Part shown: positions 48,917-59,828 of the stretch, piece after piece
Numbering within the stretch: position 1 is the stretch's first letter
Layout of the letters: every line of letters begins with the position of its first letter
DNA from: Betaproteobacteria bacterium
GTDB lineage: Bacteria > Pseudomonadota > Gammaproteobacteria > Burkholderiales > Rhodocyclaceae
NCBI GenBank assembly: GCA_009781175.1
Contig: WQYQ01000005.1
Coordinates: 109,576-173,575, forward strand
DNA length: 64,000 nt
Direction: 5' to 3'
Notes under the pieces: generated by a model
What the model was told of the DNA's origin: nothing
Seen by the model: only the letters and a program-made list of their open reading frames with translations
Database searches by the model: none
Position numbers and translations under genes: made by a program

Positions 48917-49927
48917 ATGACTAATCCGCTGCTCCATCCCGCTGCGGTGCTTTTCGCGGGCAGCAAACCACTGCCCGTGATTCCCGCGGTCGATCACTAC
49001 TGCGGCGCGGAAAAGCAAATGCGCAAGGCGCTTAGCCTGCAACATTCGCTCGGCCCGGTTTTCGATATCACGCTCGATTGCGAAGACGGTGCTGTCGCAG
49101 GCAGCGAGCGTGCGCATGCTGAGATGGTCGGAGCCTTGATCGCATCGAGCGATAACCATTTTGGCCGGATCGGCGCGCGCATCCACGACATCACGCACCC
49201 GCATTGGCGCGAAGACCTCGAACTGATCGTCGCGGCAGCCGGTGCCCGGCTTGCCTTTTTGACGCTCCCCAAACCGCGTGGCGCGGCGGATGTGAAAACA
49301 CTGCTCACAGCCTTGCGCGAAGCCGAATCCCGCCACGGACTACAACGCGAAATTCCAGTGCATGTGTTGATTGAAACGCATGGCGCCCTGCACCAGGTTT
49401 GGCAAATCGCAGCCCTGCCCGGTGTGGAATCGATCGATTTCGGCCTGATGGATTTTGTTTCCGAGCATCAAGGCGCAATCGGGGCGGCGGCGCTGAAATC
49501 GCCCGGCCAGTTCGAACACCCTTTAATCGCGCGGGCCAAAGCCGATATCAGCGCGGCGGCAATCGCGCATGCGGTCATTCCGACCCACAATGTCACCACC
49601 GCGCTCGACGATCCGCGCATCGCATTCGAAGATGCGCGGCGCGCACGCGAACAATTCGGCTATCTGAGAATGTGGAGCATCCACCCGAATCAGATCGAAC
49701 CGATCCTGCAAGGCATGCGCCCCACGGCGAACGATGTCGAAGACGCAAGCCTGATTCTCGCCCAAGCGCAAGACGCCCAATGGGGACCGATCCGCGTGGG
49801 AACGCAATTGCATGACCGTGGCTCTTTCCGCCACTACTGGAACCTACTTCTTCGCGCCCGCGCAACCGGAATGAATATTCCGCACGCAGCCGAGCAACGA
49901 TTTTTCAAAACGCAATCAGCAAATTGA
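48917..49927 (+). CDS. HpcH/HpaI aldolase / CitE-like lyase
   Basis: [28 protein letters not shown]...[38 protein letters not shown]...[13 protein letters not shown]. Confidence 0.92.
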   Translation: MTNPLLHPAAVLFAGSKPLPVIPAVDHYCGAEKQMRKALSLQHSLGPVFDITLDCEDGAVAGSERAHAEMVGALIASSDNHFGRIGARIHDITHPHWREDLELIVAAAGARLAFLTLPKPRGAADVKTLLTALREAESRHGLQREIPVHVLIETHGALHQVWQIAALPGVESIDFGLMDFVSEHQGAIGAAALKSPGQFEHPLIARAKADISAAAIAHAVIPTHNVTTALDDPRIAFEDARRAREQFGYLRMWSIHPNQIEPILQGMRPTANDVEDASLILAQAQDAQWGPIRVGTQLHDRGSFRHYWNLLLRARATGMNIPHAAEQRFFKTQSAN

Positions 49928-52575
49928 TGCAATCGGGCATCCGCACCGCCCGTAACCCGGAGGATCTCACCGTGCTTCAAGCCTACCGCCAACATGCCGC
50001 AGAACGCGCAGCCCTCGGCATTCCCGCGCTTGCCCTGGACGCCAAGCAAACCGCCGATCTGATCGAACTGATCAAGAATCCGCCCAAAGGCGAAGAAGCC
50101 TTTTTGCTTGAGCTGATTACGCATCGCGTTCCGCCCGGCGTCGACGACGCCGCCAAGGTCAAGGCTTCCTTCCTCGCCGCCGTCGCCCACGGCGACATCA
50201 CGGTCGCGCTGATCGACAAAGCCAAGGCGACGGAACTGCTCGGCACAATGGTCGGCGGCTACAACGTCAAGCCACTGATCGACCTGCTCGACGATGCCGC
50301 GCTCGCGCCGATCGCCGCGGCTGGCCTGAAGAAAACCCTGCTGATGTTCGACTACTTCCACGACGTCGCCGAAAAGGCCAAGGCCGGCAACGCGCAGGCC
50401 AAGGAAGTGGTGCAAAGCTGGGCCGACGGCGAATGGTTTACCTCGCGCCCCGAAGTGCCGGCGAGTATGAAGCTAACCGTGTTCAAGGTTCCCGGCGAGA
50501 CCAACACCGACGACCTCTCGCCCGCACCGGACGCCTGGAGCCGCCCGGACATTCCGCTGCACGGACTCGCGATGCTCAAGAACACGCGTCCTGATGCGCC
50601 GTTCAAGCCCGAGGAAGATGGCAAGCGCGGCCCGATCAAGCTGATTCAGGATCTGGCGGCCAAAGGCAACGCCGTCGCGTATGTCGGCGATGTGGTCGGC
50701 ACCGGCTCCTCGCGTAAATCGGCCACCAATTCCGTTCTCTGGTGGACCGGCGAGGACATCCCCTTCGTGCCGAACAAGAAATTCGGCGGCGTCTGCCTCG
50801 GCGGCAAGATCGCGCCGATCTTCTTCAACACACAGGAAGACGCCGGCGCGCTGCCGATCGAAATCGATGTTTCGAAGATGGATCTCGGCGACGAAATCGA
50901 ACTCAAGGTCGATCACGCCAGCGGCAAGATCAGCGCGGTCAAGAACGGCGCCACGATCGCAGAATCGCAACTCAAGACGCTTGTGCTGCTTGACGAAGTC
51001 CGCGCCGGCGGCCGGATCAACCTGATCATCGGCCGCAGCCTGACCGCCAAGGCGCGCGAGTTCCTCGGCCTGCCCGTCTCCACGCTGTTCCGCCTGCCGC
51101 AAAACCCGGTCGACACCGGCAAGGGCTTCACGCTCGCGCAGAAGATGGTCGGCCGCGCCTGCGGTCTGCCGGAAGGCCAGGGCATGCGCCCGGGCACTTA
51201 CTGCGAACCGAAGATGACCTCGGTCGGCTCGCAGGACACCACCGGCCCGATGACGCGCGACGAACTCAAGGACCTCGCCTGCCTCGGCTTCTCGGCCGAC
51301 CTCGTGATGCAATCGTTCTGCCACACCGCCGCTTATCCGAAGCCGGTCGACGTGAAAACGCACCGTGAATTGCCGAAGTTCATCTCGAACCGCGGCGGCA
51401 TCGCGCTGCGTCCGGGCGACGGCGTGATCCACTCCTGGCTCAATCGCATGCTGCTGCCCGACACCGTCGGCACCGGCGGCGACTCGCATACGCGTTTCCC
51501 GGTGGGCGTCAGCTTCCCGGCCGGTTCGGGCCTTGTCGCTTTCGCCGCGGCGACCGGCGTGATGCCGCTCGACATGCCGGAATCGGTGCTGGTGCGCTTC
51601 AAGGGCGAAATGCAGCCCGGCATCACGCTGCGTGACCTGGTGCATGCGATCCCGCTGTATGCGATCAAGCAGGGCCTGCTGACGGTCGCCAAAGCCGGCA
51701 AGAAGAATGTGTTCTCGGGCCGTGTCCTCGAAATCGAAGGGCTGCCGAATCTCAAGGTCGAACAGGCTTTCGAACTATCCGACGCCTCGGCCGAACGCTC
51801 GGCCGCCGGCTGCACGATCAAGCTCAACAAAGAGCCGATCATCGAGTACATGAACTCGAACATCGTGCTGCTCAAGAACATGATCGCCGACGGCTACCAG
51901 GACAAGCGCTCTCTTGAGCGCCGCATCAAGAAAATGGAAGAGTGGCTCGCCAACCCGCAACTGCTTGAAGCCGACAAGGACGCCGAGTACACCGCTGTAA
52001 TTGAAATCGATCTCGCCGACATCAAGGAGCCGATCGTCTGCTGCCCGAACGACCCGGATGATGCAAAGTTCCTGTCCGAAGTCGTCAACACGCCGATCGA
52101 CGAAGTCTTTATCGGTTCGTGCATGACCAACATCGGCCACTTCCGCGCGGCCTCGAAGCTGCTTGAAGGCAAGCGTGACATCCCGGTCCGGCTCTGGGTC
52201 GCCCCGCCGACCAAGATGGACGCTGCGGAACTGACGAAAGAAGGCCACTACGGCGTTTTCGGCACAGCCGGCGCGCGCACCGAAATGCCGGGCTGCTCGT
52301 TGTGCATGGGCAACCAGGCCCAGGTGCATGAGGGCGCCACCGTGATGTCGACCTCGACGCGGAACTTCCCCAACCGGCTCGGCAAGAACACCAACGTGTA
52401 CCTCGGCTCGGCGGAACTGGCCGCAATCTGCTCCAAACTCGGCCGCATCCCGACCGTCGCGGAATACCACGCCGACATGGGCGCCATCAACGCCGATGCG
52501 GGCAAGGTGTACCGTTACATGAACTTCGACCAGATCACCGAGTACAAGGAAGTAGCGGACGAGGTTCGGGTGTAA
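49924..52575 (+). CDS. acnB: Aconitate hydratase B / 2-methylisocitrate dehydratase
   Basis: [42 protein letters not shown]...[47 protein letters not shown]; true start may be 49972 (GTG). Confidence 0.97.
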   Translation: MMQSGIRTARNPEDLTVLQAYRQHAAERAALGIPALALDAKQTADLIELIKNPPKGEEAFLLELITHRVPPGVDDAAKVKASFLAAVAHGDITVALIDKAKATELLGTMVGGYNVKPLIDLLDDAALAPIAAAGLKKTLLMFDYFHDVAEKAKAGNAQAKEVVQSWADGEWFTSRPEVPASMKLTVFKVPGETNTDDLSPAPDAWSRPDIPLHGLAMLKNTRPDAPFKPEEDGKRGPIKLIQDLAAKGNAVAYVGDVVGTGSSRKSATNSVLWWTGEDIPFVPNKKFGGVCLGGKIAPIFFNTQEDAGALPIEIDVSKMDLGDEIELKVDHASGKISAVKNGATIAESQLKTLVLLDEVRAGGRINLIIGRSLTAKAREFLGLPVSTLFRLPQNPVDTGKGFTLAQKMVGRACGLPEGQGMRPGTYCEPKMTSVGSQDTTGPMTRDELKDLACLGFSADLVMQSFCHTAAYPKPVDVKTHRELPKFISNRGGIALRPGDGVIHSWLNRMLLPDTVGTGGDSHTRFPVGVSFPAGSGLVAFAAATGVMPLDMPESVLVRFKGEMQPGITLRDLVHAIPLYAIKQGLLTVAKAGKKNVFSGRVLEIEGLPNLKVEQAFELSDASAERSAAGCTIKLNKEPIIEYMNSNIVLLKNMIADGYQDKRSLERRIKKMEEWLANPQLLEADKDAEYTAVIEIDLADIKEPIVCCPNDPDDAKFLSEVVNTPIDEVFIGSCMTNIGHFRAASKLLEGKRDIPVRLWVAPPTKMDAAELTKEGHYGVFGTAGARTEMPGCSLCMGNQAQVHEGATVMSTSTRNFPNRLGKNTNVYLGSAELAAICSKLGRIPTVAEYHADMGAINADAGKVYRYMNFDQITEYKEVADEVRV

Positions 52576-52593
52576 TCAAGCTTTAATGCCGCC

Positions 52594-52631
52594 AAGCAAA
52601 ACGGCCCGCAAAATTGCGGGCCGTTTTGCTT
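52594..52631. terminator. Bidirectional terminator between acnB and ppa
   Basis: AAGCAAAACGGCCCGCA-AAAT-TGCGGGCCGTTTTGCTT. Confidence 0.92.
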
Positions 52632-52645
52632 TGATGCGACTTGAA

Positions 52646-53179
52646 TTATTCAGCCGCTTTGGCGCTCTCTATACCGTTGATGACTTCCTGCATCGCCTCT
52701 GCAGGCGTCCCCCAACCGACCACCTTAACCCACTTTCCGGGCTCCAGGTCTTTGTAATGCTCGAAGAAATGAACAATCTTTTGGCGTAGCGGTTCCGACA
52801 AATCTTCGATGACTTTGACGTTGGAATACAAAGGCGTCAGCTTGGAAATCGGCACGGCGACCAATTTTGCATCGTCGCCGGCCTCATCCTGCATTTTCAA
52901 GACCCCAATCGAACGGCATGGCACGACCACGCCGGGCAAAAGCGGGAACGGCGTTACAACCAAGACGTCGACCGGGTCGCCATCGCCGGCAATCGTGTCG
53001 GGGATATAGCCATAATTGCACGGGTACTGCATTGCCGTGCCAAGGAAACGGTCTACGAAAAGCGCGCCGGTTTCCTTATCGACTTCATACTTGATCGGAT
53101 CGGCACGCGCCGGAATTTCGATCACGACATTGAATTCGGCCGGAGCTTTTTTGCCCGCCGTTACGTTGAACAAGCTCAT
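52646..53179 (-). CDS. ppa: Soluble inorganic pyrophosphatase
   Basis: [75 protein letters not shown]. Confidence 0.97.
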   Translation of the reverse strand: MSLFNVTAGKKAPAEFNVVIEIPARADPIKYEVDKETGALFVDRFLGTAMQYPCNYGYIPDTIAGDGDPVDVLVVTPFPLLPGVVVPCRSIGVLKMQDEAGDDAKLVAVPISKLTPLYSNVKVIEDLSEPLRQKIVHFFEHYKDLEPGKWVKVVGWGTPAEAMQEVINGIESAKAAE

Positions 53180-53407
53180 GAAGGTATTCCTGGAATTTAA
53201 AAGTAAAGCACAACGGTGAAAGTCTAGCATCTGGCAAGCATCGGTTACTGCGCCACATCCAAAGAAAACAAGTGTGTTTAGCTGTCATACAGTTGCGTCA
53301 CCGCATTGCCAAGGGTGACGAAGATCACTTAGGATCGCCGGGATTTTGTTTTTGCGGACATGTAGCTATATCTCACCAGCAGTTCAACCCTTATAGGAGA
53401 CGCACCT

Positions 53408-55858
53408 ATGTCGACGTCCATGGCGCTTTACCTGGCCTTGGCTTGTGGTCTGATCGCTGTCATCTTCGGATTTGTATCCCGAAGCTGGATTCTTGCCCAA
53501 GATGCGGGCTCTGCGCGAATGCAGGAAATCGCAAATGCGATCCAGCAAGGCGCAGCGGCCTACCTATCCCGCCAATACCGAACGATCGCCATCGTCGGCG
53601 TCGTATTGGCAATATTGATTGCAATTTTCATCAGCCTTCCAACAGCCATCGCTTTCGTTGCGGGCGCACTGCTCTCGGGAGCCTGCGGCTTTATTGGCAT
53701 GAATGTTTCCGTGCGCGCCAATGTGCGCACCGCCCAGGCTGCGACACGCGGAATCAATGAAGCGTTGGCCGTTGCGTTCCGCGGCGGCGCGATCACCGGG
53801 ATGCTGGTCGTCGGCCTGGGTCTGCTCGGCGTCGGTCTTCTCTACTTCTATCTGACGCACACGGCTGGTCCAAACGCAGATCTGCATGACACGCTCAAGC
53901 CCTTGATGGGATTCGCTTTCGGTTCCTCGCTGATTTCGATTTTCGCGCGCCTTGGCGGCGGCATCTTCACCAAGGGCGCAGACGTTGGCGCCGACCTTGT
54001 CGGTAAAGTCGAAGCGGGAATTCCCGAGGACGATCCGCGCAACCCGGCCGTGATTGCCGATAACGTGGGCGACAACGTGGGCGACTGCGCGGGGATGGCC
54101 GCCGACCTGTTCGAAACCTACGCGGTGACATTGATCGCGACGATGGTGCTCGGCGTGCTCGTCATTCCGACTGCCACCGCACAAGCCGCGGTGTATCCGC
54201 TGGCGCTCGGCGGCTTTTCGATTATTTCGTCGATTATCGGCTGCTTTTTCGTTAAAGCGAGCCCGAACATGCGCAATGTCATGCCCGCGCTCTACCGCGG
54301 CCTGATCGTCGCCGGCGTCGTTTCCCTGATCGGCTTTTACTTCATTACCCACGCCATCATGCCGGATACCGCACTTGGCACAGCGGGCAGCCAGATCAAA
54401 CTCTTCGGCGCCTCGATCGTGGGTCTTGCGCTGACCGCGCTCCTGGTCTGGATTACCGAGTACTACACGGGCACGGATTTCAAACCGGTACGGCATGTCG
54501 CGCAGGCTTCGACGACCGGGCATGCGACGAACATCATCGCGGGGATCGGCGTGAGCATGAAATCGACCGCTTGGCCGGTGCTCTTCGTCTGCTTGGCAAT
54601 CCTGCTCGCCTACTGGCTCGGCGGACTCTACGGCATTGCCATCGCGGCCACTTCGATGCTATCGATGGCGGGGATCATCGTCGCGCTCGACGCATATGGT
54701 CCGATTACCGACAACGCGGGCGGCATTGCCGAAATGGCCGAGCTACCGAACTCCGTGCGCGACATCACTGACCCGCTCGACGCCGTGGGCAACACCACCA
54801 AGGCCGTCACGAAAGGCTACGCGATTGGCTCCGCGGGTCTCGCCGCGCTCGTGCTTTTTGCCGATTACACCCATGCTCTGAGCGCCGGCGGAAAGAGCTT
54901 CAGCTTCGACCTGTCCGACCATATGGTCATTGTCGGTCTGTTCATCGGCGGCTTGATTCCCTACCTTTTTGGCGCGATGGCGATGGAAGCCGTCGGACGT
55001 GCGGCGGGTTCGGTCGTTGAAGAGGTGCGTCGCCAATTCCGTGAAATTAAAGGCATCATGGAAGGCACGGGCAAGCCCGAGTACGGCCGCGCGGTCGACC
55101 TGCTGACCAGCGCCGCGATCAAGGAGATGATCGTTCCTTCATTGCTGCCGGTCGTAGTTCCGATTGTCGTCGGCATCTTCCTTGGCCCCGTCGCGCTTGG
55201 CGGCCTCCTGATGGGCACGATCGTGACCGGCCTGTTCGTCGCGATTTCGATGTGTACCGGCGGCGGCGCCTGGGACAACGCAAAGAAATACATCGAAGAC
55301 GGCAATTACGGCGGCAAGGGTTCCGAGGCGCACAAGGCCGCGGTTACCGGCGACACGGTTGGCGATCCTTACAAAGACACCGCCGGTCCCGCGGTCAATC
55401 CATTAATCAAGATTATCAACATCGTGGCGCTGCTGATCGTGCCGCTGCTGCCGGGCGTTGGAAGCTCCAGCGTCAATCAAACGGCTAGCGCGGATCTAAG
55501 CACGGTCGTGTCCTCTGAAGAGGTCGTCGCCGCCCCCGGCTTGGTTACGTTCTACTTCTCGACAGGCAGTGCAGCATTAGGCTCCAAGGCTCAAGCCGCG
55601 CTTGCCCAGTTGGCGGAAGAAATGAAGGCCGCCGGAAAAGAAGCCGTGATTTCAGGCTTTCACGACGCGACGGGTGATGTTGCTAGCAATGAGGCGCTTG
55701 CCAAGCAACGCGCCGAAGCGGCGCGCGACCAACTTGTTGCGGCAGGCATTGATGCGGGAAAAATCCAACTCGAAAAACCGCTTGTCGTTTTAGGTTCATC
55801 CTCGGACGATAAAACATCGAACGCACAAGCGCGTCGAGTGGAAATCCAGTTACGCTAG
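53408..55858 (+). CDS. hppA: Membrane-bound proton-translocating pyrophosphatase with C-terminal OmpA-like domain
   Basis: [83 protein letters not shown]; then [70 protein letters not shown]...ARRVEIQLR. Confidence 0.96.
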   Translation: MSTSMALYLALACGLIAVIFGFVSRSWILAQDAGSARMQEIANAIQQGAAAYLSRQYRTIAIVGVVLAILIAIFISLPTAIAFVAGALLSGACGFIGMNVSVRANVRTAQAATRGINEALAVAFRGGAITGMLVVGLGLLGVGLLYFYLTHTAGPNADLHDTLKPLMGFAFGSSLISIFARLGGGIFTKGADVGADLVGKVEAGIPEDDPRNPAVIADNVGDNVGDCAGMAADLFETYAVTLIATMVLGVLVIPTATAQAAVYPLALGGFSIISSIIGCFFVKASPNMRNVMPALYRGLIVAGVVSLIGFYFITHAIMPDTALGTAGSQIKLFGASIVGLALTALLVWITEYYTGTDFKPVRHVAQASTTGHATNIIAGIGVSMKSTAWPVLFVCLAILLAYWLGGLYGIAIAATSMLSMAGIIVALDAYGPITDNAGGIAEMAELPNSVRDITDPLDAVGNTTKAVTKGYAIGSAGLAALVLFADYTHALSAGGKSFSFDLSDHMVIVGLFIGGLIPYLFGAMAMEAVGRAAGSVVEEVRRQFREIKGIMEGTGKPEYGRAVDLLTSAAIKEMIVPSLLPVVVPIVVGIFLGPVALGGLLMGTIVTGLFVAISMCTGGGAWDNAKKYIEDGNYGGKGSEAHKAAVTGDTVGDPYKDTAGPAVNPLIKIINIVALLIVPLLPGVGSSSVNQTASADLSTVVSSEEVVAAPGLVTFYFSTGSAALGSKAQAALAQLAEEMKAAGKEAVISGFHDATGDVASNEALAKQRAEAARDQLVAAGIDAGKIQLEKPLVVLGSSSDDKTSNAQARRVEIQLR

Positions 55859-55867
55859 TCACATAAA

Positions 55868-55894
55868 CAACGGGCGCTCACAAGGCGCCCGTTG
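55868..55894 (+). terminator. Terminator downstream of hppA
   Basis: CAACGGGCGC-TCACAAG-GCGCCCGTTG followed by TGCTTTT. Confidence 0.8.
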
Positions 55895-55914
55895 TGCTTT
55901 TCGGCAGGGACAAA

Positions 55915-56121
55915 TCAACTCGCCGCGAAACCGGCGCTCGTCACAGCCGCTCGCAGTTCGGCCTCTCCGACCCGCTGCGGGTCGAAACGCACTTTTGCCT
56001 GCCCCTCTTCCAAAGACACCGCAACCTGCTCGACGCCGGCCAAGGCGTTCAATACTCGCTCAACGGAGCGAACACAGCCCTGACAGCTCATTCCTTCGAT
56101 CTTGATGATTTGTTCCTGCAT
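55915..56121 (-). CDS. Heavy-metal-associated (HMA/CopZ-like) protein
   Basis: MQEQIIKIEGMSCQGCVRSVERVLNALAGVEQVAVSLEEGQAKVRFDPQRVGEAELRAAVTSAGFAAS; GMSCQGC motif. Confidence 0.94.
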   Translation of the reverse strand: MQEQIIKIEGMSCQGCVRSVERVLNALAGVEQVAVSLEEGQAKVRFDPQRVGEAELRAAVTSAGFAAS

Positions 56122-56134
56122 GTTTTGCCCTTCC

Positions 56135-56842
56135 TTAGACGTGGCAGATCACACCTTGCCAAAGTTTGCCGCCCAAAGTAGCCGCGTTGGCCAAGCCAAA
56201 GAAACCGAATCCCAAAACAATCAAACCAGCCACCAAGCGCAAAGCCGGGCGTTGGAACCAGGTTCGCAGTCGCGCAGCGAAGAGTCCGGCCAGCATCAGA
56301 TTGGGCAAAGTGCCCAAACCGAAAGCCAGCATTAAAGCCCCGCCACGCAGGCCGGAGCCCGACACCAATGCGGTCGCCAACATACTATAGACAAGGCCGC
56401 AGGGCACAAATCCCCAAACCAGGCCCAAGGGGAAGGCGCGAACAGGATTCCGTGCGGGAATAAAGCGACTCGAATAGGGGCGAATCCGTTTCCAAAGGCG
56501 TGCGCCCGCACGCTCGATCGGCCCCAAAGCCGCAACGAATCCGGCCAGATATAAGCCGAGCAGAACCAGCATGACATTCGCCGCGATATAGAACCCGATC
56601 TGGATCGGCAGCAATCGATTGAGCAAAAAGCCCGTCGAACCGAGCATCCCGATCAGGACGCCCGCCAGCGTATAACTGCTGATGCGTCCAAGGTTATAGG
56701 CGAGATGGATCGTCCAGAGGCGACGCCGCTGGCCGGGCAGATTAACGGACAATGCGGTGACCAAGCCGCCGCACATCCCCGCGCAGTGCGTACCACCCAG
56801 CAAACCGATCAGAAGCGCGGCGAAATATCCGGCATAAGGCAT
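56135..56842 (-). CDS. TauE/SafE-like (cytochrome biogenesis-type) membrane protein
   Basis: FAALLIGLLGGTHCAGMCGGLVTALS...AYNLGRISSYTLAGVLIGMLG...GLVWGFVPCGLVYSMLATAL. Confidence 0.9.
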   Translation of the reverse strand: MPYAGYFAALLIGLLGGTHCAGMCGGLVTALSVNLPGQRRRLWTIHLAYNLGRISSYTLAGVLIGMLGSTGFLLNRLLPIQIGFYIAANVMLVLLGLYLAGFVAALGPIERAGARLWKRIRPYSSRFIPARNPVRAFPLGLVWGFVPCGLVYSMLATALVSGSGLRGGALMLAFGLGTLPNLMLAGLFAARLRTWFQRPALRLVAGLIVLGFGFFGLANAATLGGKLWQGVICHV

Positions 56843-56867
56843 GCTCAGAGTGTACTCCGGGTATGCC

Positions 56868-58262
56868 TCAAATCACCTTCGAGTAACGAGCGGAAGTTTG
56901 CGCTTCCCGCAGATAACGATCGAACGCCATTGCCAGTACGCGCACCAACATGCGCCCCTGGGGCGTCACTTGCATGCCATCGGGAGCCAATTCGCATAGC
57001 CCCGCTTCGGCATAGCCGCGCAACGCATCAAGCTCTACCGAGAAATATTCAGAGAACCGAATGCCGTATTCCCGTTCAAAGTCCTCGTAAGACAGCATGA
57101 AGTTGCACATGAGCGATTGGATAACGGCGTAACGCAGCTGATCGTCCTTACTCATTTCATAACCGCGCACGATCGGCAATTCATCCCGGTCAAGCGCCGC
57201 GTAATAGCCTTCGAGCGTTTTCTCGTTCTGTGCGTAGGCATTGCCAACTTTCCCAATCGCCGTCGTTCCGAACGCCAAAAGATCGCATTCGGAATGCGTC
57301 GAATAACCCTGGAAATTACGGTAAAGGCGGCCTTCTTGCTGCGCAACGCTCAATTCGTCGTCCGGCTTGGCAAAGTGGTCCATGCCGATATAAACATAGC
57401 CCGCGTTGGTCAGGCGTTCGATTGCCATGCCAAGAATATCCAGCTTTTCCTGGGGACTCGGCAGTTCTTCAGCCTTGATCCTGCGTTGCGGCATAAAACG
57501 CCCAGGCAGATGCGCATAGTTGTATAGCGCCAAACGATCCGGCGCAATTTCCAGGACACGATCCAGCGTGCCTGCCACGCGCTCTACCGTTTGCAGAGGC
57601 AAACCATAGATCAGATCGATACTGATCGAGCTAAATTTATTTGCCCGCGCAGCGGCAATAACCGAAGCCGTCTCATCGACGGATTGAATGCGATTGACGG
57701 CCTTTTGCACCTCAGGATGGAAATCCTGCACCCCCACGCTCATTCGATTGAATCCCTGGGCAGCAAGTAACGCAACTGTCTCGGCACTCACTTTGCGTGG
57801 ATCAACTTCGATCGAATATTCACCGTCTGGAGCAAATTCAAAATGACGACGAATAGCGCTACACAAGCGCTCGATCTCGGCATCATTAAGGAATGTCGGA
57901 GTCCCTCCCCCCCAATGCATTTGGCTGACCTGACGCGGGCCACCCAATAAGCCATCGACAAGCGCCATCTCTTTCTCGAGATAGTCCAAATACCGTCCCG
58001 CTCGGGCTCGATCTTTGGTGATGACTTTATTACACGCGCAGTAGTAACAGACCGTATCGCAAAAAGGGATATGGAAGTACAATGATAAGGCTGTGCCTAC
58101 GCCTCTACTGCCGTGACCCTTAAGATGACGGCTCCATACCGGCGCAGTCAGTTGTTCATGAAAGCGGTCTGCGGTTGGATATGAGGTATAACGCGGCCCA
58201 GATACATCAAACCGGCGGATCAGATTGTGGTCGAATACAAAGTTTTGGTCGCGTAGCTGCAT
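56868..58262 (-). CDS. hemN: Oxygen-independent coproporphyrinogen III dehydrogenase
   Basis: RRFDVSGPRYTSYPTADRFHEQL...SLYFHIPFCDTVCYYCACNKVITKDRARAGRYLDYLEKEMALV...QMHWGGGTPTFL. Confidence 0.97.
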   Translation of the reverse strand: MQLRDQNFVFDHNLIRRFDVSGPRYTSYPTADRFHEQLTAPVWSRHLKGHGSRGVGTALSLYFHIPFCDTVCYYCACNKVITKDRARAGRYLDYLEKEMALVDGLLGGPRQVSQMHWGGGTPTFLNDAEIERLCSAIRRHFEFAPDGEYSIEVDPRKVSAETVALLAAQGFNRMSVGVQDFHPEVQKAVNRIQSVDETASVIAAARANKFSSISIDLIYGLPLQTVERVAGTLDRVLEIAPDRLALYNYAHLPGRFMPQRRIKAEELPSPQEKLDILGMAIERLTNAGYVYIGMDHFAKPDDELSVAQQEGRLYRNFQGYSTHSECDLLAFGTTAIGKVGNAYAQNEKTLEGYYAALDRDELPIVRGYEMSKDDQLRYAVIQSLMCNFMLSYEDFEREYGIRFSEYFSVELDALRGYAEAGLCELAPDGMQVTPQGRMLVRVLAMAFDRYLREAQTSARYSKVI

Positions 58263-58317
58263 TGTGTTAGTAGGGGAAAGCCGTACGTCACGTTGTCATG
58301 AACCGGGATCTGAGATA

Positions 58318-58331
58318 TTGACCATCATCAA
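58318..58331. promoter_or_regulatory. Near-consensus FNR box between hemN and fnr
   Basis: TTGACCATCATCAA versus TTGATNNNNATCAA (one mismatch). Confidence 0.75.
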
Positions 58332-58354
58332 TCCGTCCACGTTGGAGCACCGTT

Positions 58355-59098
58355 TTGAATAAGCCAGTGACAACTCCACTGACAGCTACCAACCTTCGCT
58401 CAATAGGTTGCCTTCAGTGCAATCTACGCGAGTTGTGTCTCCCAATGGGCCTGGACAATCATGAATTCGAACAAATCGAAGGTTTGATTGCTGCACGCAA
58501 GCGGGTTAAACGACAGCAGCACCTTTACCATGCAGGAGATCCATTCGAAGCGATTTACGCTATCCGTATCGGTTTTTTCAAAACGGATATCCTGACGGAA
58601 GACGGTCGCGACCAAGTTACCGGCTTCCAAATGGCAGGTGAAATTCTTGGCTTGGATGGAATTTCCATTGATCGCCATGTTTGTAATGCCGTCGCCCTGG
58701 AAGACAGCGACGTCTGCATGATTCCATTTGACCGGCTTGAGGATCTCTCACGCAAGGTCGAGCCCTTGCAGCGCCAGTTCAACAAATTCATGAGCCGCGA
58801 AATCGTGCGCGAACAAAGCATCATGATGTTGCTGGGCTCAATGCGCGCGGAAGAACGCCTTGCCGCTTTCTTGCTCAACCTATCGCAACGCATGCAGTCG
58901 CGCGGTTATTCAGCGTCAGAATTCAATCTCCGCATGACACGCGAAGAAATTGGCTCCTATCTTGGCCTGAAACTCGAAACCGTCAGCCGCGCCTTCTCGA
59001 AATTCCAGGACGAAGGATTGCTGACCGTGCACCAAAAGCACATTCAGATTCTCGACCCAGATGCGTTGCGCACTTTGGTTGGCCGCGCGCACGTTTAA
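58355..59098 (+). CDS. fnr: FNR-type oxygen-responsive Crp-family regulator
   Basis: N-terminal C19-x2-C22-x5-C28 (CLQCNLRELC), fourth Cys in HVCNAV, C-terminal HTH MTREEIGSYLGLKLETVSRAFSKFQDEGLL. Confidence 0.96.
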   Translation: MNKPVTTPLTATNLRSIGCLQCNLRELCLPMGLDNHEFEQIEGLIAARKRVKRQQHLYHAGDPFEAIYAIRIGFFKTDILTEDGRDQVTGFQMAGEILGLDGISIDRHVCNAVALEDSDVCMIPFDRLEDLSRKVEPLQRQFNKFMSREIVREQSIMMLLGSMRAEERLAAFLLNLSQRMQSRGYSASEFNLRMTREEIGSYLGLKLETVSRAFSKFQDEGLLTVHQKHIQILDPDALRTLVGRAHV

Positions 59099-59166
59099 TC
59101 AAGGCTCAGCGCGGTATAAAAGATTGGCGCTGGAGCTTTATACTTTGACACTCACCTCCATTGTGC

Positions 59167-59180
59167 TTGATGGGAGTCAA
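59167..59180 (+). promoter_or_regulatory. Near-consensus FNR box upstream of uspA
   Basis: TTGATGGGAGTCAA (one mismatch); candidate -10 TAAAGT at 59202-59207, i.e. class II geometry. Confidence 0.72.
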
Positions 59181-59238
59181 GCGGAATAGGGATTTCCCTT
59201 CTAAAGTAAACTCGCACCGCAAAAAAGAAGGAAGCCGA

Positions 59239-59682
59239 ATGTTTAAGCATCTGCTCGTCCCCACCGATGGTTCAGAACTGTCCCGTAAAGCCGTCGAATA
59301 TGCAATCAGCTTTGCACGCGAAAACCGTGCGAAGGTTACGTTTTTCTTTGCCCAACAGGATTATCCAATGCCTATGTATGGCGAGGGAGCCCTGCTGGTG
59401 CCAGTCACGCCCGATCAGTTCGTCGAAGCAACACGTACTGAAGCCGAGCGAATTTTGGCGGAAACTAAAGCCGATGCCCTTAAGGCTGGCGTTGAAGCCG
59501 ACACTGAAACCGCAGTTAGTGACGTACCTTATGAGGCGATTATTGCTGCCGCGAAGAAAAATAACTGCGATCTGATATTCATGGCTTCGCATGGTCGTAA
59601 AGGCGTTGCCGGTTTTCTGCTAGGCAGCGAAACGCAGAAAGTGCTGACGCATACGGATATTCCCGTTCTGGTATTCCGATAA
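59239..59682 (+). CDS. Universal stress protein (UspA family)
   Basis: MFKHLLVPTDGSELSRKAVEYAISFARENRAKVTFFFAQQDYP...LIFMASHGRKGVAGFLLGSETQKVLTHTDIPVLVFR. Confidence 0.95.
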   Translation: MFKHLLVPTDGSELSRKAVEYAISFARENRAKVTFFFAQQDYPMPMYGEGALLVPVTPDQFVEATRTEAERILAETKADALKAGVEADTETAVSDVPYEAIIAAAKKNNCDLIFMASHGRKGVAGFLLGSETQKVLTHTDIPVLVFR

Positions 59683-59828
59683 AAAATCGATCGCTTGTCG
59701 CGCAAGAGTCATGCAAGGCAGCTCATACTGGAGCTAATCGTAAAGCTGCAATTTCTGTTGTTTTTGATTGGCTCCAGACGCAAATCTCTGTGCCCTCCAT
59801 TGTGAAATACCTAACGGAGGAAGCAATC

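Noticed and set aside
50473-51645. 390-aa minus-strand ORF
   Set aside because: Antisense of acnB; no recognisable domain.
53564-54523. 319-aa minus-strand ORF
   Set aside because: Antisense of hppA.
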